Under the pieces are notes generated by a model. It was not told the DNA's origin, did no database searches, and saw nothing but the letters and a program-made list of their open reading frames with translations. The translations under genes and the position numbers were made by a program. Source: UBA4312 sp040266995 (GTDB taxonomy: Bacteria; Bacillota_I; Bacilli_A; Erysipelotrichales; Erysipelotrichaceae). From it: DNA of 64,000 bases. Position 1 is the first letter of the stretch, and the number at the start of each line of letters is the position of its first letter. Where the stretch lies: NCBI GenBank assembly GCA_040266995.1, contig JAWRHV010000026.1, positions 1 through 64,000 on the forward strand, in the 5' to 3' direction. Below are positions 1 through 8,100 of this stretch, piece by piece.

Positions 1-139
1 TGACCTCCAGATACAAATACGTCATCACATCCGCTGCCGACAAGCTGCCTCCCGGATGTCCGCTCTGTGCTGAATACACTGCCCGCAGGATGTTCTGGCG
101 GACATGATTCGCATGTTTTTTTAATTCTTCTACGTTCAT
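1..139 (-). CDS. Transketolase, N-terminal subunit (partial)
   Basis: Only the first 46 codons lie in the window and the gene runs off the left edge. The translation begins MNVEELKKHANHVRQ and contains SAQSGHPGGSLSAADV, the thiamine-diphosphate-side signature found at the start of transketolases, including the split type in which N- and C-terminal halves are separate genes. The ATG at 137-139 follows a good AAAAGGAGAG ribosome site. Transketolase moves two-carbon units between sugar phosphates in the non-oxidative pentose phosphate pathway. I cannot see whether the protein is split or full length. Confidence 0.85.
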   Translation of the reverse strand, partial: MNVEELKKHANHVRQNILRAVYSAQSGHPGGSLSAADVMTYLYLEV

Positions 140-268
140 GCACACTCTCCTTTTCGTTTCATTTCAACTTAAATGTACTATAAATAATAGAGTTTTCAAG
201 AATAAATAGTCTTCTTCAATTCACTTATACATATTTTCTTGAATATCATTCTTTTCATTATCGCATTT

Positions 269-305
269 GTAAAAATAGAGAACAACAGTATCAATTGTTC
301 TCTAT
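269..305 (-). terminator. Rho-independent terminator of the gpsA-like gene
   Basis: Arms ATAGAGAACAA (275-285) and TTGTTCTCTAT (295-305) form a perfect 11-bp stem. Read on the minus strand it is followed by TTTTTA, so it ends the gpsA-like transcript before the transketolase gene. Confidence 0.85.
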
Positions 306-332
306 ACAAGACCATCTTTTTTCATTGATTTC

Positions 333-1373
333 TTATGCGTTATATTCCTCTTCGAAAGCCTTCCATGGAATATCAACTTCTTTTCCTTCGTTAATGATCT
401 GGTCCACATGCATCAACAACGGGAATTCTTCTTTCTTTACTTTACCGGCCGCATCCAGTCTCTTAACGGCTCTGGCCATACGTGTGGAGATAACGATGGA
501 TTCCAGCGTTACCCCTTTTAATGACTCCATGGCTTCATCAAAAGATAAGCCACGACCTAACAAGGTACCAATGCGACGTGTTCTTCCTCCGAAGACAGTA
601 ACATAGAGATCACCGGCTCCATAGACGATATTATCCGGATGGCCTCCGACCAGATCCAGCAGTTTGCGCATTTCCTTGACACCCTGGCCAAATAAGGCAG
701 CTTGTGAATTATAATGGATTGCTCCTTCTCCTTCGCGTTTTTCCGCCAGGCCGACAGCCAAAGTAACACCGAGAGCATATGCATTTTTTAAGGCCACTGA
801 ACATTCAACCCCCACAACATCCGTGGATAGGCTGACATGATAATAAGGGGCCTCAAACAAGCTTTTTAAAAACTTTAAGGTTTTCATATCACGGCCGCAG
901 AACGCAACAGCGCTGTGGTCTTTATCGGCCAGTTCATAACTGGTACAAGGACCGCCGATGGCATTGAAGGACAAGCCTTTTCCACCTGGGCACGATTCCC
1001 AGAATTCAGGATAGGTCTGCATTGTTCCATCCTCCTGGTCGATCATTCCTTTCGTCACCGTAATCAAAGGAATCTCACGAGGGATCTTTGGCAGGACTTC
1101 TTCAGCAAACCAGTCTACGCCAAAACTGGAAACACCACCTAAAATAGCATCGGCTCCTTCAATCGCCTTTTCCATATCTTCCACCTGATAATATTTGATG
1201 CCATCATGTAATGTTCTTTTTAAATTTAAATGATAATTTGATTTTTTTAATTCATCGATGATCTCACGATCCAGCGGCGTACCCACCAGACGAATCTCAT
1301 GTCCGTTTTCAAAAGTCGGGAAAGTCAAAGCAGATGCCATAACACCGGCTCCGATAAATGTGATAACACTCAT
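333..1373 (-). CDS. NAD(P)-dependent glycerol-3-phosphate dehydrogenase family protein
   Basis: 346 aa. The Rossmann start (residues 3-12, VITFIGAGVM) and the GpsA-like core FNAIGGPCTSYELADKDHSAV ... ALKNAYALGVTLAVGL support the glycerol-3-phosphate dehydrogenase fold; the catalytic-lysine region reads ECSVALKNAYA. GpsA interconverts dihydroxyacetone phosphate and sn-glycerol-3-phosphate with NAD(P)H. The first glycine motif (GAGVMASAL) departs from the usual GxGxWGTA of housekeeping GpsA, and the gene is divergent from a SorC-type sugar-phosphate sensor rather than beside phospholipid genes. It may therefore be a catabolic paralogue acting on another polyol phosphate. A CCAAAGGAGG ribosome site sits 7 bases before the ATG, and a strong promoter precedes it. 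Confidence 0.75.
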   Translation of the reverse strand: MSVITFIGAGVMASALTFPTFENGHEIRLVGTPLDREIIDELKKSNYHLNLKRTLHDGIKYYQVEDMEKAIEGADAILGGVSSFGVDWFAEEVLPKIPREIPLITVTKGMIDQEDGTMQTYPEFWESCPGGKGLSFNAIGGPCTSYELADKDHSAVAFCGRDMKTLKFLKSLFEAPYYHVSLSTDVVGVECSVALKNAYALGVTLAVGLAEKREGEGAIHYNSQAALFGQGVKEMRKLLDLVGGHPDNIVYGAGDLYVTVFGGRTRRIGTLLGRGLSFDEAMESLKGVTLESIVISTRMARAVKRLDAAGKVKKEEFPLLMHVDQIINEGKEVDIPWKAFEEEYNA

Positions 1374-1403
1374 AGTTTATTTCCTCCTTTGGTCTACATC
1401 TTT

Positions 1404-1432
1404 ACTATAAAAAGACAAAAAGAGCTTGTCAA
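1404..1432 (-). promoter_or_regulatory. Promoter of the gpsA-like gene
   Basis: On the minus strand TTGACA (1427-1432) and TATAGT (1404-1409) are separated by 17 bases, close to the sigma-A consensus. Confidence 0.8.
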
Positions 1433-1439
1433 CCGCAGA

Positions 1440-1488
1440 TTGGAATATTCCAACATATTGGGAATTATTTCATATTCATGAAAATAAT
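1440..1488. promoter_or_regulatory. Paired dyads between divergent promoters (candidate SorC operators)
   Basis: TTGGAATATTCCAA (1440-1453) is a perfect 14-bp palindrome. A second dyad, ATTATTTCAT (1464-1473) and ATGAAAATAAT (1478-1488), lies 11 bases further on. Both sit between the two divergent -35 boxes, where one bound regulator could control both genes. Assignment to the adjacent SorC protein is inference. Confidence 0.5.
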
Positions 1489-1491
1489 GCC

Positions 1492-1519
1492 TTGACTAAA
1501 GGGGCTTTCTTGTTAATAT
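1492..1519 (+). promoter_or_regulatory. Promoter of the SorC regulator gene
   Basis: TTGACT (1492-1497), a 16-base spacer and TAATAT (1514-1519). The expected transcription start is near 1526. Confidence 0.75.
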
Positions 1520-1540
1520 GAAAGTATGAAAAGGGGACAA

Positions 1541-2494
1541 ATGGATCAATATCGTATCAACCAGATCCTGCGGGTCGCAAAGCTTCACTATGAACTTGGT
1601 ATGAGCCAGCTGGAAATCGGAAAGAAAGAACACCTATCCAAATCAACCGTCAGCCGGCTTTTGAAACTGGCCTCGGACATGGGCATGGTTAAAATCTCCA
1701 TCGTGGAGCCCTCCCATACCTTTACCGAGCTGGAACAAGATCTGATGGATCTGTTTCCGTTAAAAAAGGTGACCATTCTGCCGGATGTTGTAGGCAGTCC
1801 GGAAGTCATTCTACGAGATGTCTGTCAATCCTTAGCCAACGATCTGCCTCATCTGCTCAAAGATGGGTCTATTATCGGCGTTGGATGGGGAAAAACGACA
1901 ATGGCTCTTTCCCGTCTTTTACCCGCGGTAAAGGATAAAAAGCTGACTGTATTCCAAATGAACGGATCCTTGTCCAGGATCCTGTATGATGCCAGAGCCT
2001 ATCAGATCATCCAAAATTTCAGCGAGCACTTGAATGCGCAGGGCTATTTGTTTCCAGCCCCGGCCATGGTGGACACGAAAGAAATTGCACAAGCCATTCA
2101 GGCGGATTCCTCTTATCAACAGATCCGAGGGCTTGCCGATCAATGTGACATTGCCATCTACTCCCTGGGTATTTTTGATACCCAGTCCATCATGTATCAA
2201 CTTGGCTATTTTTCCCAGGAACAATACCGGCAGCTTGCCAAAGCTTCTTCCGTTGATATCTGTTCCCACTTTATTGATATCCATGGCCAGATTGCCGATC
2301 TTTCCCAAGATGCCCGCACACTTTCCGTTCCTTTGGAAACGATCCGAAGCATTCCATTAAAGCTGGTTCCTGTTACCGGAAAGGAAAAAGCATTTCCTGC
2401 TTACGTAGCTGCCAAACACGGATTGATCGATTACCTGTATATCGATCAACCGACAGCACGAGAGCTCCGACGATTAAAAAAGGCAGAATCATAA
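1541..2494 (+). CDS. SorC/DeoR-type sugar-binding transcriptional regulator
   Basis: 317 aa from the ATG at 1541. An N-terminal helix-turn-helix (about residues 4-50, YELGMSQLEIGKKEHLSKST) precedes a sugar-phosphate-binding domain with the family signature DGSIIGVGWGKT around residue 110. SorC proteins sense phosphorylated sugars or polyols. I chose 1541 over the in-frame ATG at 1526 because AAGGGGA lies just before 1541, whereas 1526 coincides with the predicted transcription start and has no ribosome site. The gene is divergent from the gpsA-like gene and its stop overlaps the end of convergent nudC by six bases, so it very likely controls the divergent pair. Confidence 0.8.
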   Translation: MDQYRINQILRVAKLHYELGMSQLEIGKKEHLSKSTVSRLLKLASDMGMVKISIVEPSHTFTELEQDLMDLFPLKKVTILPDVVGSPEVILRDVCQSLANDLPHLLKDGSIIGVGWGKTTMALSRLLPAVKDKKLTVFQMNGSLSRILYDARAYQIIQNFSEHLNAQGYLFPAPAMVDTKEIAQAIQADSSYQQIRGLADQCDIAIYSLGIFDTQSIMYQLGYFSQEQYRQLAKASSVDICSHFIDIHGQIADLSQDARTLSVPLETIRSIPLKLVPVTGKEKAFPAYVAAKHGLIDYLYIDQPTARELRRLKKAES

Positions 2495-3307
2495 CGATTC
2501 TGTCTTTCCTTGTTTAAACTGTATGATCATCTCATTGGTTAAGCTGACATCATCCCAGTCCACATCAATGTCTTCTCTTTTCACAAACCGGGCTTCGCTC
2601 AGCTCCTGTCGATCCAACGTGATTTGATCATCCCCATCCAGACGGGCAAAAAACCCTAACAACAGATTTGACGCAAATCCCCACGGCTGGCTCTTGTAAT
2701 ACCGGATATCCTTCACCTTGACACCCGTTTCCTCCATAACTTCCCGCTTTACGGTCTGCTCCGGGGTTTCCCCGATTTCACAGAATCCGGCCACCAGGGC
2801 ATAATGTTTATAATTGCGATCCGCATAGCGTGTCATCAAAATGGCATCCTTGTGGATCACACCGACAATCACAGCAGGCGCAATTGTCGGATAGACGGTA
2901 TTATGGCAATGTGGACACACCATGGCACGTTCGGTGTCTGACTTTTTCATCGGCCGGCCGCAATGACCGCAGAATCTATTCTTGTCATACCACCCCTTCA
3001 GATGCAAGGCCGTCTCGATCGCAAACATCAGAACCTTTGGTTTGCTTCGGCGCACGGTGCGCATGTCCACCCATTCGTATCCTTGCAGTTCCTGGGACTG
3101 ATCGGAAATAAAATACGCTTTTTCATCAATGGTGAACACAAATTGTACCGCGGATGAAATCTCTTTTCGACAAGGGCAGCTCAATGTATTCCCTTCTCGG
3201 CGTGCCAGTACTTTTCCTCGATAAAACACAAACACTGTATCGGTATCCAACGCCTCCACCTGTCTGAATTCGTTATGGAACCGATGCGGATAAATATCTT
3301 GTATCAT
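2489..3307 (-). CDS. nudC: NADH pyrophosphatase (NudC-type Nudix hydrolase)
   Basis: 272 aa. A four-cysteine zinc ribbon (CGHCG ... CPHCH, about residues 107-127) precedes a Nudix box, GFCEIGETPEQTVKREVMEE, and the NudC family motif SQPWGF, which marks NADH/NAD specificity. NudC hydrolyses NADH to NMNH and AMP and decaps NAD-RNAs. The ATG at 3305-3307 follows GGAGAGGACGA with normal spacing; an ATG 18 bases upstream lies inside this ribosome site. It is convergent with the SorC gene, with a six-base overlap of the stops. Confidence 0.9.
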   Translation of the reverse strand: MIQDIYPHRFHNEFRQVEALDTDTVFVFYRGKVLARREGNTLSCPCRKEISSAVQFVFTIDEKAYFISDQSQELQGYEWVDMRTVRRSKPKVLMFAIETALHLKGWYDKNRFCGHCGRPMKKSDTERAMVCPHCHNTVYPTIAPAVIVGVIHKDAILMTRYADRNYKHYALVAGFCEIGETPEQTVKREVMEETGVKVKDIRYYKSQPWGFASNLLLGFFARLDGDDQITLDRQELSEARFVKREDIDVDWDDVSLTNEMIIQFKQGKTESL

Positions 3308-3437
3308 AGCTCTCGTCCTCTCCATCCGTCATTCTATCATAAGTAAGTTAGAAAGACATTCCGAACGCTAATATTTAATCACCTCTTGAATTATATACCT
3401 ATCCATGCGATGGTAGATATAGAAAAGAGGTAACGTT

Positions 3438-4019
3438 ATGAACACTTTGAACATCATTCGTACCCGTCGAAGTACACGAAATTATTTAAATAAAAGCGTA
3501 GAAGATGAAAAACTGCAACAAGTTCTAGATGCCGGTCGGTACGCCCCCAGCGGTGGCAACAGTCAGACTACCCATTTTATAGTGATTACCAACCCGGAAG
3601 TGATGGAAACGCTGATTCAACTGGTACAGCAGGAATTTGCGAAAATGGAGGTGGTCCCAGGTATGTACCGATCGATGGTTCATTCCATTGAAGCTTCGAA
3701 AAGCGGCAATTATGTTTTTCAATATCATGCCCCGGTACTGATCTTGACAGCCAATCAGATCGACTATGGAAATAATATTGCAGACTGTGCCTGTGCTTTG
3801 GAAAACATGATGATCATGGCCAACGCTCTGGATCTGGGCAGCTGCTGGATCAATCAATTGAAATGGTTAAATGAAAATCCGATTATAACGGAGTACCTGC
3901 ATTCACTAGGGCTCGATCAAACAGAAAGAGTGTATGGAGCTATGGCTCTCGGGTATGCCGATCCATTAAATCGAACTCCTTTAAAACGAAAAGGAAATAA
4001 AGTTACCTATGTAAAATAA
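3438..4019 (+). CDS. Nitroreductase family protein
   Basis: 193 aa, the usual length for single-domain FMN nitroreductases. The start TRRSTRNYLNKSV holds the phosphate-binding Arg/Ser cluster for FMN, and RYAPSGGNSQTTHF is the second family motif. The C-terminal AMALGYADP is also typical. Such enzymes use NAD(P)H to reduce quinones, nitro compounds or unknown substrates. The ribosome site is AGAGGTAACGTT before ATG. An imperfect dyad (about 3393-3420, CTATCCAT/ATGGTAG) lies between the nudC start and this gene and may be regulatory. The gene looks monocistronic. Confidence 0.85.
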   Translation: MNTLNIIRTRRSTRNYLNKSVEDEKLQQVLDAGRYAPSGGNSQTTHFIVITNPEVMETLIQLVQQEFAKMEVVPGMYRSMVHSIEASKSGNYVFQYHAPVLILTANQIDYGNNIADCACALENMMIMANALDLGSCWINQLKWLNENPIITEYLHSLGLDQTERVYGAMALGYADPLNRTPLKRKGNKVTYVK

Positions 4020-4040
4020 GGCCGGTTTTCGGCCTTATTC
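4018..4040. terminator. Bidirectional terminator between convergent genes
   Basis: AAGGCCG (4018-4024) and CGGCCTT (4030-4036) form a GC-rich 7-bp stem between the stops of the nitroreductase and pyrophosphatase genes. T-rich stretches follow on both strands. Confidence 0.7.
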
Positions 4041-5651
4041 GTGTCTTTCATACGTTTCTGTCAATATTGGAATGATCTGATTCTTGCGAGAGAGGATCCC
4101 TTGTTGGATCCCTTCCGGGAATGCCTGACGTACCCAGTCACGGTTCTCTCCATGCACATAAAACTTTGAACCGCCGGCAGTGATGCTGGTAAAGCATACT
4201 ACCAATGTCTGTGCATCATTTCGATTGAGTATTTGCTCCATCGCAATTTGTATCTCATGCGTCCGTGCATCAACGCCATTGAAATCATAGATCAGTACCT
4301 GGGAAACCAATACCTTCCTATCATTGATATCAAACGTTTTCATATCTGTCTTTATAATATCCAGCATTTCCTTTCCCGATATATTAGTACTGATCTCAAA
4401 CATATCATGCGCAAATGTATCGATATCCAGCTGGGCGATCTGCGCCAGTATATTTGCCATAAAAATATCCTTCTGGGTTGTGGTCGGTGACTGGAATTTC
4501 AAGGTATCCGACAAAACAGCTCCCAGCAGCAAGCCTGCCATATTCTTTGGGATCGGTATCTGCCGCTCCTGAAACATATCGGTAATAATAGTCGCTGTAC
4601 TGCCTACGATCTCATTTCGAAAGGCCACCGGTCTGGATGTAGAAAAATCCCGGATACGATGATGATCCAGCACCTCCAGTACCTCGGCTTTTTCAATAGC
4701 ACGAACAGATTGAGAAAACTCATTGTGATCCACCAGAATGATCTTTTTATTACGGGCGGACATAATATGATACCGGGAAGTATAGCCAATCAGCTTCTGT
4801 TCATCATCCAATACCGGATACGCCCGATATCTTGTCTTGGTCATAGCGCGTCCGACATCCTCAGCCAGCTGGTGATGGTTAAAGGCCACAACCTCTTGTT
4901 TCATCAGGTACTGTACCTGCGGTGCAAAGTACAGATAACGGGATGTATTCATAGAACCATAGCCACTGATGATAATAGGACAATGATACTTCTGTGCCGT
5001 TTTGATGACTTTTTCATCAATTTCCTTCGTCCATACCGCAATTAACATCCCGGCACCGTTTTTGATCAGCTGTTTTTGTACATCCGGGTCATCCCCGATG
5101 ATCACGATCCGGTTCCGTATTTCATAATGATCGATCTTCGTACGTGTAATCGCAACAATCGATACTTTTCCATTCAGATGGATTTTTTCATCCGTATATA
5201 TCATCTTTCCGTTAATGGTTTTACAGATATCTTCCGGCCTTGTTTTTTTCAACAAATCAATGCCCAAAGAGGTATCATCCAATCCGATCTTGGCAATATC
5301 ATGTGTAGTGATGATTCCCTTGAGCACATTCTTTGGATCTGTGACAGCACAATAAGATAGATTCATTTCTCTCATCTTTTGTAAAGCCTCATAGATGGTT
5401 GCGTCTGTTTCTACATGATAGGGAGGATCCAGCTCAATATCTTTGATCTTTACGCGCGCATCTTTCAGATAATGAGGAGATTCAAAGCCAAAACGATTCA
5501 GTAGATACTTTGTTTCATCATTCAGCTCTCCCAATCGGCAAGGAACACAATCAAATCCTTGTTTCTGTTTCAGATACGCATAACTGATGGCAGAGGCAAT
5601 CGAATCGGTATCCGGCTGTTTATGCCCGGTGATATATATCGTATCTTTCAT
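4035..5651 (-). CDS. ppaC: Manganese-dependent inorganic pyrophosphatase with CBS and DRTGG domains
   Basis: 538 aa from the ATG at 5649-5651, which follows GAAAGGAGGAATC. The family II (DHH) motif GHKQPDTDSIASA is at residues 8-20. A CBS pair flanking a DRTGG domain follows (about residues 70-300), then DHHRIRDF and the DHHA2 region. The enzyme cleaves pyrophosphate to phosphate using Mn or Co. In CBS-containing members, adenine nucleotides bound to the CBS pair inhibit or activate the enzyme, coupling it to energy charge. The extra length relative to the roughly 310-aa minimal enzyme is explained by this insertion. The gene appears to stand alone. Confidence 0.92.
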   Translation of the reverse strand: MKDTIYITGHKQPDTDSIASAISYAYLKQKQGFDCVPCRLGELNDETKYLLNRFGFESPHYLKDARVKIKDIELDPPYHVETDATIYEALQKMREMNLSYCAVTDPKNVLKGIITTHDIAKIGLDDTSLGIDLLKKTRPEDICKTINGKMIYTDEKIHLNGKVSIVAITRTKIDHYEIRNRIVIIGDDPDVQKQLIKNGAGMLIAVWTKEIDEKVIKTAQKYHCPIIISGYGSMNTSRYLYFAPQVQYLMKQEVVAFNHHQLAEDVGRAMTKTRYRAYPVLDDEQKLIGYTSRYHIMSARNKKIILVDHNEFSQSVRAIEKAEVLEVLDHHRIRDFSTSRPVAFRNEIVGSTATIITDMFQERQIPIPKNMAGLLLGAVLSDTLKFQSPTTTQKDIFMANILAQIAQLDIDTFAHDMFEISTNISGKEMLDIIKTDMKTFDINDRKVLVSQVLIYDFNGVDARTHEIQIAMEQILNRNDAQTLVVCFTSITAGGSKFYVHGENRDWVRQAFPEGIQQGILSRKNQIIPILTETYERHE

Positions 5652-5740
5652 GTAAGATTCCTCCTTTCCTGTTCTGTGTTTCTCTATTTTACCATATCTT
5701 TTCTTGGGAATACACGTTCGAGAACAACACGAACAGGCAG

Positions 5741-5773
5741 AAAAAAATCCGAAAACCAGATGGTTTTTCGGAT
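5741..5773 (-). terminator. Terminator of the quinone-reductase-like gene
   Basis: ATCCGAAAACC (5747-5757) pairs with GGTTTTTCGGAT (5762-5773) with one bulge, followed on the minus strand by seven T residues. Confidence 0.85.
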
Positions 5774-5781
5774 CCTTCCTT

Positions 5782-6735
5782 TTATTCAATCACCACAACA
5801 CATTTACCAAAACTTTTATGCCCTTCCAGATAAGCGTGCGCCATTCCCACTTCTTCCAGCGCAAACACCTTTTCAGGCGCTACATCCACATGATGTTCTT
5901 CCAAGTTTTTTATCATCTCATTTAACGTCTCTTTTGAAACATTTCCGGAATAAAAGCTTGTCAGATAGCCGTTGGCCGGCAGATCCATGATTGGATCAAA
6001 GCCCTCCATGGTCCACTGTCCACCAAGTTGCCCGGTACTGCAGACGATTCCGTTTTCTTGGATATGTCCGCATGTATCCTTCAACGTAGCCGGTCCGATC
6101 AGCTCCAGTGCCCGATCAAAGGCTTCACCGGTCTGAAGGACGCCGTCCTTATCCAGGATCACCTCATCGAACCCGACTTTTTTCAGTGCCTCTGCCTTTC
6201 CCATGGATCGGCAGGAGCCTGTCACTTTACAATCCGGATACATCCCCTTGACCAGCTTGACAAACGCTATGCCGACGCCGCTGGTTGCGGCCCGCACAAG
6301 CACAGATTGCCCATTCTGGATCCGCAAATTCAACAAGGATCCAAACGCTGTATAATACGTTTCCGGTATCGCCGCCAGATCTTTCCACTCGAGTTTTGTT
6401 TCAATCGGATAAATCTGATGATTCGGCAGCAATACATATTCCTGATAGCTTCCATCGAAGGCACGGCCCATTTCTCCCATGATCGACAGAACCGTTGTGC
6501 CTTCCTTCAACGTCGGATCCGTACTCTTTTCCAATACCCCCACGCATTCTATACCTAAGACCCGGGGAAACTGCACAGAAGGAGAGAGGCCCTGCCGGGT
6601 AAAAATCTCGGAATGGTTGATTCCAAAGCCTTTGACCTTTACTAAGGACCAGCCTTCTTTGACATCCGGTATATCCCGTTCTTCCTGTACAAACTGATTC
6701 CAGGATCCCGGTTCATAGATGACCATCGCTTTCAT
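5782..6735 (-). CDS. MDR-family NADPH:quinone oxidoreductase-like protein
   Basis: 317 aa. The alcohol-dehydrogenase-like N-terminal domain (GFGINHSEIFTRQG, about residues 36-49) lacks the catalytic zinc cysteine, as in quinone reductases, and the nucleotide-binding segment LVRAATSGVGIAFVKLVK is near residue 145. These zinc-free medium-chain reductases transfer hydride from NADPH to quinones or enones. The gene starts one base after the preceding permease gene ends, so it is probably translated from the same message as the osmoprotectant importer, although no functional link is obvious. Confidence 0.8.
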   Translation of the reverse strand: MKAMVIYEPGSWNQFVQEERDIPDVKEGWSLVKVKGFGINHSEIFTRQGLSPSVQFPRVLGIECVGVLEKSTDPTLKEGTTVLSIMGEMGRAFDGSYQEYVLLPNHQIYPIETKLEWKDLAAIPETYYTAFGSLLNLRIQNGQSVLVRAATSGVGIAFVKLVKGMYPDCKVTGSCRSMGKAEALKKVGFDEVILDKDGVLQTGEAFDRALELIGPATLKDTCGHIQENGIVCSTGQLGGQWTMEGFDPIMDLPANGYLTSFYSGNVSKETLNEMIKNLEEHHVDVAPEKVFALEEVGMAHAYLEGHKSFGKCVVVIE

Positions 6736-6736
6736 G

Positions 6737-7345
6737 TTACACCTTCTTTTCTATTTGTTTTAAAACTGCATTCACAACAATCGCCAGACCGCCGGACAGT
6801 ACGCAGCCCCATCCGATCTTATTCAGATTCATGGTCCGCAATCCATCAAACAACAAATCTCCCAGACCACCGGCATTGATGGCTGAAGCAATCGTTCCGA
6901 TTCCTATCGTGGATACAACGGCCAGCCGAAGGCCGGCAAACAAAGCCTGTTTGGCTAATGGCAGCCTCACCTTTGTCAAAATCTGCATATCGGTCATTCC
7001 CATCCCTTGCGCAGCCTGGCATATATAAGGGTCCACCTCAAATAAGCCGGTCAGAAAGTTCTCCAGCAAAATATATTGATTGTATAGAACCAATACGATG
7101 GTGGCCGATCCCTTCCCCAGCCCGGTCAAAGGGATCAACAACGCAAACAACGCCAGCGACGGAATGGAATAGACGACCGAAAAAAGATGGATCAATGTCC
7201 TTCGTAAAGAAGAAACCCGAATGGATAAAACCGTCAGGATAGCTGCCAGGATCACCGATACTACCAATGTGACCAGAACAAGTTCAACATGCTCGGCCAA
7301 AGGGGTAAGGATCCGATCCGGATGATCTATGAAATACGTCATCAT
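6737..7345 (-). CDS. Osmoprotectant ABC transporter, permease (OpuB/OpuC type)
   Basis: 202 aa with about five or six membrane segments and the inner-membrane ABC coupling motif in the segment QAAQGMGMTDMQILTKVRLP (about residues 116-135). It resembles the glycine betaine/carnitine/choline permeases OpuBB/OpuCB/OpuCD. The start overlaps the ATPase stop by four bases (ATGA-type coupling). With the second permease at 9001-9624 it should form a heterodimeric channel importing a quaternary ammonium compound. Confidence 0.88.
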   Translation of the reverse strand: MMTYFIDHPDRILTPLAEHVELVLVTLVVSVILAAILTVLSIRVSSLRRTLIHLFSVVYSIPSLALFALLIPLTGLGKGSATIVLVLYNQYILLENFLTGLFEVDPYICQAAQGMGMTDMQILTKVRLPLAKQALFAGLRLAVVSTIGIGTIASAINAGGLGDLLFDGLRTMNLNKIGWGCVLSGGLAIVVNAVLKQIEKKV

Positions 7346-8100
7346 CGGCCTGTCTCCCAGTAATCATTTTGTTCTCTGGCAGAATCAATCAGTTCTTTTA
7401 CAAACGCATCCGACGGATGCCGGACAATTTCTTTTGGTGTATCAAACTGCAAAAGCTTTCCTTCATTCATGATCATGACACGGGTTCCCAGTTTAAAGGC
7501 TTCGTTGATATCGTGGGTCACAAACAGATATGTTTTCTTTGACTGCGCATGGATCCTTTTCAGTTCATTTTGAAGATTGAGCCGTGTGATGGCATCAATG
7601 GCACCAAAGGGTTCATCCAGCAGCATCACCTTCGGGTCGGCTGCCATGGCTCTGGCTAATCCGATCCGTTGCTGCTGACCGCCCGATAACGAGGATGGAT
7701 AACGATCTTTAAAGGACGGGTCATCGAGCCCGACCAGTGTTAAAAGCTCATCGATCCGCTTCTCGGTAACGGAGGCTGCCCAGCCCAACAGGTTGGGAAC
7801 CGTTGCGATGTTCTCGGCAATGGTCATATGCGGAAACAAGCCGACCTGCTGGATCACATAGCCGATGGAACGACGCAGCTGGACCGGGTCCTTTTTGGAT
7901 ATATCACTTCCAAGGATATGGATCGATCCTTCATCACATTCATACAATCGGTTTGTCATCTTCAACAACGTCGTTTTTCCACAGCCGGAGGAACCCAGGA
8001 TCGTAATAAATTCACCTTCCTCTATGTCGGCAGATACATGGTTAACGGCAACACTGCTTCCAAACCGTTTACTGACATCCTTGTATTGAATCGCAATCAT
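7342..8100 (-). CDS. Osmoprotectant ABC transporter, ATP-binding protein
   Basis: 252 aa. Walker A is GSSGCGKTT (about residues 34-42), the Q-loop VIQQVGLFPH, the signature LSGGQQQRIGLARA and Walker B VMLLDEPFGAID. It resembles OpuBA/OpuCA but ends at about 250 residues, so the C-terminal CBS pair that senses ionic strength in OpuCA-type ATPases is absent. Osmotic gating must therefore be weaker or located elsewhere. It overlaps both neighbours by four bases and is the second cistron after the binding protein. Confidence 0.9.
   Translation of the reverse strand: MIAIQYKDVSKRFGSSVAVNHVSADIEEGEFITILGSSGCGKTTLLKMTNRLYECDEGSIHILGSDISKKDPVQLRRSIGYVIQQVGLFPHMTIAENIATVPNLLGWAASVTEKRIDELLTLVGLDDPSFKDRYPSSLSGGQQQRIGLARAMAADPKVMLLDEPFGAIDAITRLNLQNELKRIHAQSKKTYLFVTHDINEAFKLGTRVMIMNEGKLLQFDTPKEIVRHPSDAFVKELIDSAREQNDYWETGR

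Noticed and set aside
4035..5789. Longer 584-aa form of the pyrophosphatase
   Set aside because: The extra 46 residues cover the upstream ribosome site and a neighbouring terminator; the conserved start MKDTIYITGHKQPD is preceded by AAAGGAGG.
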